NCBI GenBank assembly: GCA_947568835.1
Contig: OX387607.1
Coordinates: 12,787,701-12,851,700, forward strand
Source of the DNA: Protonemura montana
Taxonomy: Eukaryota > Arthropoda > Insecta > Plecoptera > Nemouridae
Direction of reading: 5' to 3'
Length of the DNA stretch: 64,000 bases
Shown here: piece after piece, positions 25,301 through 31,300 of the stretch
Numbering within the stretch: position 1 is the stretch's first letter
Layout of the letters: each line of letters starts with the position of its first letter
Translations under genes and position numbers: made by a program
The notes under the pieces: model-generated
The model's database searches: none
What the model was told of the DNA's origin: nothing
The model's input: only the letters and a program-made list of their open reading frames with translations

Positions 25301-28300
25301 AGGTCAAGTTTTCGCTCGTGGTGAGTTGCAGAAATATTTTGGTCCGGGTTAAAGAGACTTGTTTTGCTCCCAATCGCCATGGAAAATTAGACTTTGAGGG
25401 CACGCGACCCTGGGAAGGCATGGCGAGTTGGTCGTAGCCGGGGAGCTTCACGTCAATAAGTCTTTTCCGTATGACACTGGGTCCGGAGAAAGTAAAAAGT
25501 GCCCAGTTTTCTGAGTGTCGGGTGACGACCCCTCGCGCGAGACGGGGGACTGATTGGGATGGGGCGGGTAATCAGCTAGCTCTACGACCTCTCGGACCCC
25601 CCACCGCGGGGTGCTTAGAAAATGGGATACTTACGTGTTGCCGATTGAACAACCCGGGCCACATGGAGGCAAATATTGGCCGAATGAGCAAACGATCCTA
25701 CATGTTTTTCCTAAATTTCTTTACATTGTTTCAGTTCACAAAGCTTACATTCAAACAGTGCCCTGAGCATGACACCCGTCAACGGGATATGGTACCCGTG
25801 TATGGTATTGCATTGCTTGGCGAGACCGGCACAGGCCGGTGGGTCCTATCTCCTGTCCGAATGCGCGTGGGACTGGTTCCAAGGCGTGTTCGGCATCGGC
25901 ATCGCCGTGCTTTGTCTATACGGGGTGTACACATTGTGCAGAAAAATCTGCCGGAATTGCCGTCTACAGAGACCACCGCCGACGAAGGGGAGGACCACGC
26001 AACAATCTCTCCCATCACCACCACCGGGTGGGACGTGGAACACACAGCTCGTGTTCCCCGACGGCGCCGTCCGGGCCGCAAAAATAACATTGACCGACGC
26101 CACGCCCATGGACTCCACGATTAGCACCTAATATAGTTACGGGATATTTTATATTGCAGTTTTAGATGGACATTCCTATATCGATACTATTCAATGCACG
26201 CCAAGTACAATTCAAGTGTACCATTGGTAATCATGTCATTCTTGGTTTTGTTTTTCTCTTTTAATTTTTTTTTTTTTTTTTTAATTTTGTTTAATTCTAT
26301 TGTTGCTCCTAGTAGTGTAATTGATCTATGAACAGTATATCATACAGTGGGCGTGCTGAGTGTGAGAGACCGAGCGATCGTGATGGGATGTCTTGCCCCG
26401 TGAATTAAAGGGGTACTGTCAGTAATTCGTATGTAGCGAGGCGAAGAGGTTCCGCCTGATTCTGGGGCACCTTGGTGCAGCAATACACAGACGAGAAACA
26501 TCAAAAGGGACACATCAAGCCTTCCCCGTTCACAACCACGGGCGAAGCACCCGACGTCGCAAGGACCTCGCGAGCTGGGACGCTTGGATGCCAAGAAATC
26601 GGGGCGATTCCTTTGAAGGTGGGGGAGTGTTACGATGAGGACCAATAACTCATCGTGACAGAGCCAAGCGTCCCCCCACCTGAAGGGGTAGGCAACCCGT
26701 CGCCCGTCACCTAAGCGCGGGTTGCCTGGACATCCAGGAGCAGGTCCCGCTGACCATGCAATTCCTCCCTGCATGCGATCAGCGGGGCCGTTCGATCGCT
26801 CTCTTGGACCCCGACCGCGGAACCGTCGAGTCGTCTCCGCTCCAGCCTCGCCGACCGACAACACCCGGACTGACCGAACATCGAGTCTCGACCGTGAGGG
26901 TGCGTGGTGTTTTGCTTGCGTCCAAGGTGCTGCAATAGTAAGTACGCATAGCTTCGCACCACCGGGAGCGAGAGGCCCGTCACGATCAGCCGGTACACTC
27001 TATCGGGAGTCCCTCTGTGGGGAGATTGTACTCCGGATTTAGCAATAAACGTTTTCGTTACTCTGAGGAACGGCACTCTGGTCTTTGAAGAGGAACCTTT
27101 CTGCTTCCCTCTGCAACCGCACGTCCCAAAAACGATCCCTGAGGCGATTCCCTCTTGCAGCTGCGCCCCCACGCAGACACAGGGATACAAGAATCGCCAC
27201 AATATGTTAACGACGGTGTTACATAGACTTACGGCTTTTGAGAAGCCGACGCATCGCACGGGGAAGTCGAAGTGTCCAAGCCCAACGCACGCAGTCGTCG
27301 CCAAGGAGACCGAATCCCAGACTCGAATATGCGGTTGTTGGCCACCCTGGCCCGAGGCCAGCGTCATGCGGTTTGGATGCACGGTCAGGCAGAGCACGCT
27401 GTCCGTGTGGCCTTGGTAGTGGCGCTGCGTGCCCTCCGCAAGGCCGTGAAGCACGACGAGGCAAGCACTAAGGTAGACAGTCTCACCTGAAAGCGACAGG
27501 TTAGGTTAGGGTGAAAGCAACAGTTTAACATATTATCTGAATTTTTTCTAAAATTATTTCTTGTTGCAAATATATGAAAAAATATTGCTTAGCAAAGGAG
27601 AAGATTTAGCATTTTGTACTCGTGAGAGATGCTGAGATCTCCTGACGACGCTTCTCAAATTTGCCAACCATGAGTAAAGAAAGTCTCTTCTGGAAGCAAC
27701 AGGTGGTTGGTCAGCATATCTTTCTTTAAAATGTTCTCAAGAAAAACCCTTTTTGCTAATAAAAATAACGTGGCCTATCAAAGGAGGAGCAATTGCAGAT
27801 TTTGTGGTTGGAAGCCATAGGAGTTGTTACATCTCATACATCTCATGTTACAATGTTTGGTAGCCATAGGGTCATTCCATGTGTAATCACTCACTTTTAA
27901 TTAAATTTCACTTTGACCGACCCAGATTTTGATGAAAATTGGTATACTTGTTAAGTTTGTTGACTTAGGGGCTATTTTTTTTTTTTTTTTTTTTTGGTCC
28001 AACCGTTCGGATATTACAAGGGGGGGAAGTTGGGGTCATTTTGCCCCCCGGGCGTGTAGTGACCACCCTTTCTACGCAATATCTAGGGTTCTATGGGAGC
28101 TACAGAGCTGGGAAAAAAATCATCTGAAAGGTAATTTCATACCCTACCTGAATATGGAAACAAAAATGACGATATGTTAATACGAATTTAATTGTGATTT
28201 TACACATCTGCATTTTCCAAAATGACCATATCGCTGATGAGTCATTTTTGATTTGCCTGATTTTTTTTCTATATATACAGAACATACATATGATCATGTG

Positions 28301-31300
28301 TTCCAAAAATCAAGATGGGTGTTTTACCACTTTCCAAGAAAAAAAATTTTTTCTATAAAAAAGTGCCTTTTTGCCAGTAGAACAGCATTTTGATCACAAT
28401 TATTGTGATCAGAGCACTGGCATATATTTTATATTAAAGTTGATTTTTGTTTGCACAGTTGCATGTTCTTGAAATGTTATTCTCTACAATACAAATCGAT
28501 TGTTTGCCATATTCCTGTAAATCATGGATCAAGTTGAAACAGTTCATAGAAGTCAAAAGTTTGTTCATTTCTTGTCTGGACTTGCATCTACAAGAATCTT
28601 AAAATGGTATTCCCTAGAATACAACTATAGATTGTTTGTCATGCTCCTGAATCATGGATCAAGTTGTAACAGGTTACAAGTAAAAAGTTTGGTAATTTCT
28701 TGTCTGGACTAAAGCAATCAGTCTCTGGCCTCATGTTGATGAGGATAGAAGCTAATTTGCTCTCAAGCACCTTTTATTTAGAGATTCATAATGTGCTCAA
28801 TTGGACTGTTCTTTGAAGAAGAATGTGGACCCATCGAAGATCTAGCGATTAAAAGCATTGAAAGTTTCAATAGTGACCAGCAGTTATCATTAGCTCTGCG
28901 TACTAAGTGTGATAATGTGAAGACCGTGTGTCATTTACATGAAAAGAAATTCCTTCGTCTGTATAGCTGTCACCACAAGTTATGCTGCGATCCGTTTCAG
29001 GCTCACTGTGGAATAGTGAAAGTTAATGGGTTAAGAGAAATTAATGCAGCATCCAGGACGAAATACTTGGAGATTGCCGACCTCATCCCTGGAAAGAAAT
29101 TATGCTCAACTTGCCGTAAGCTGCTCTCGCTCAGGCTGAAGGAACTAACAACCGTTTCTGTTCTAACGCCAACTAAATCCACTGAACTTGACCTACCTTT
29201 CGTGGACATACCCTGTGAAGCAGATGCCGTGAATCAGTCTTTAGCTGCATTTGGTGTGTCACCTATTAATACCACCAAACTAAAGGGTAAATCTATGTTT
29301 TATTCGAAAAGAAAGTTCAGCGAAATAACACAAGGTGTAAAGAAGAGATTGGAACTAGTATCTCCCAGTAATGAAGAAATCAGCAAAGAAGATTTGACAT
29401 CTTCAGAGGAGTGCAAGGACAGCATCCGTGATGGGTCAGAGATAATAGCACAACTGAAAGAAAAGTTTAAGACGAGTACCAGAAGCGAGAAAATAACAAT
29501 TTTATCTGTGCTTCCAAAAAGTTGGAGCATTAAGAGAATAATGCAAGAGTTCAATGCATCTAACCATTTGGTACGTAAAACCAAACAACTAGTAAAGGCC
29601 CAAGGGATACTGCCATCTGCAAATCAAAAAGCAGGAAAAACTCTTTCCCCTGATTGCATTCAACTGATTGAAGAGTTTTATGAAAATGATGATGTAAGCC
29701 GTGTCATGCCGGGTAAAAAAGATTTTGTCTCGGTTAAAGTGGGTGACAATCGAGTTCACCGCCAGAAGAGACTAGTGTTAAGCAACTTAAGTGAAGTGTA
29801 TCGCAGCTTCAAAGATAAATATCCTGACATCAAGGTTGGATTCTCGAAGTTTGCAGAGCTCAGACCCAAACATTGTGTTCTGGCAGGAGCAGCTGGGACA
29901 CATTCTGTCTGTGTCTGTACGATACACCAAAACGTTAAGTTGATGGCTTTGGGAGCAAAGCTGCCTTTGCTTTCAGACGGTACCATCAAATCATACCAAC
30001 ACTGCCTTGCCAGCCTCATGTGCAACCCCCCGCTTCTCAACTGCTTTGTAGGAAAGTGTGGCAATTGTCCGGGAACCGATGAACTTCGTGAATGGCTAGA
30101 AATCTCATTCAGTGAAAATTTCATAGACTCTGTGACTTATAAACAGTGGCTGTCAACAGACAGATGTACCCTAGAGACAATTACGAAACCTACAGATGAG
30201 TTTGTTGACTGTTTTATTGAAAAATGCATTTTATTAAGAAATCATGATTTTATTGCACGGCAGCAAGCGGCATTCATGCAGGAGAAGAAAGCCAACCTTA
30301 AACCAGGGGAAGTTTTAGTAGTGGGCGACTTCGCTGAGAATTATTCTTTTGTGCTCCAGGATGCTGCACAAGGTTACCATTGGAATAACAGCCAATGCAC
30401 CCTTCACCCATTTGTGTGTTACTTTAAGCCTGAAGATCGAGACATACAACATTTAAGTTACGTTGTCATTTCTGACTCGCTAACTCATGACACCGTTACT
30501 GTGCACACTTTCCAAAAGCACCTGATAAGACACCTGAAACAAAACATTTCGGATGTATCCCATTTAATTTACTTTTCTGATGGAGCGGCAGCCCAATATA
30601 AGAATAAGAAGAATTTTTCCAACTTGTGCCATCATGAAGTTGACTTCGAACTAACTGCTGAGTGGCATTTTTTTGCCACATCCCACGGTAAAGGACCATG
30701 CGATGGAGTTGGTGGGACTGTAAAACGAAATGCAGCACGGGCAAGTTTACAGAAACCATATGCCGACCAAATAATGACGCCGATAGACTTTTACCGGTGG
30801 GCAACAGAAAATGTGTGGACTGTAAATTTTGTGTTTGTAGCCAATGAAGAGATTACAGCAAATGGCATCAAACTTAAAGAACGATTCAAAGAATTAAAAA
30901 CTATCGTAGGCACAAGAAGCTTTCATGCGTTCTACCCAAAATCGCTAACTTCCTTACATGTGAAACACTTTTCTCTTTCTGAAGAAATCAACATTGTGAA
31001 GATTGTTGAGAAAAATGAAGAAGGAGAAGAAGAAGAAGAAGAAGAAGAGGAGGAAGCAACAGCAGCAGAAATACCCGAGTTTGAGTTCAAAGACGTGGGC
31101 AGTTTCATCACTGTAGCATACAACGAAGACTGGTGGCTAGCGTGTGTTCTTGAAAAATCATCACAGTCTCTTGAACTTCAAGTCAACTTTCTACACCCTC
31201 ATGGACCAGCTCCATCATATTTTTATCCCAGTGTACAAGACAAACTAATTGTAGCTTTTGCTGATGTTTTAACACTGGCCGACCCCAACACGGCAACTGG

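Larger units (their letters stand above)
18789..27201 (+). mobile_element. Complete Ty3/gypsy-type LTR retrotransposon inside EML intron 5
   Basis: 8,413 bp bounded by two 574-bp LTRs (18789-19362 and 26628-27201) that start TG and end CA. I see only four differences between them, so the insertion is recent. In order: LTR, primer-binding site, gag, pol (protease, reverse transcriptase, RNase H, integrase), a third small ORF, polypurine tract, LTR. Gag and pol are uninterrupted and linked by a -1 frameshift signal. RT before integrase places it in Ty3/gypsy. No convincing 4-6-bp target duplication is visible (flanks GTCAA and ATATG). It is antisense to the host gene, and its 3' end lies 31 bp from the EML exon-5 donor. 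Confidence 0.93.

Noticed and set aside
25471-26124. 217-codon ORF overlapping the third retrotransposon ORF
   Set aside because: Arg/His-rich in the part overlapping the membrane ORF, with no domain; most likely another-frame reading of the same DNA. Not fully excluded.
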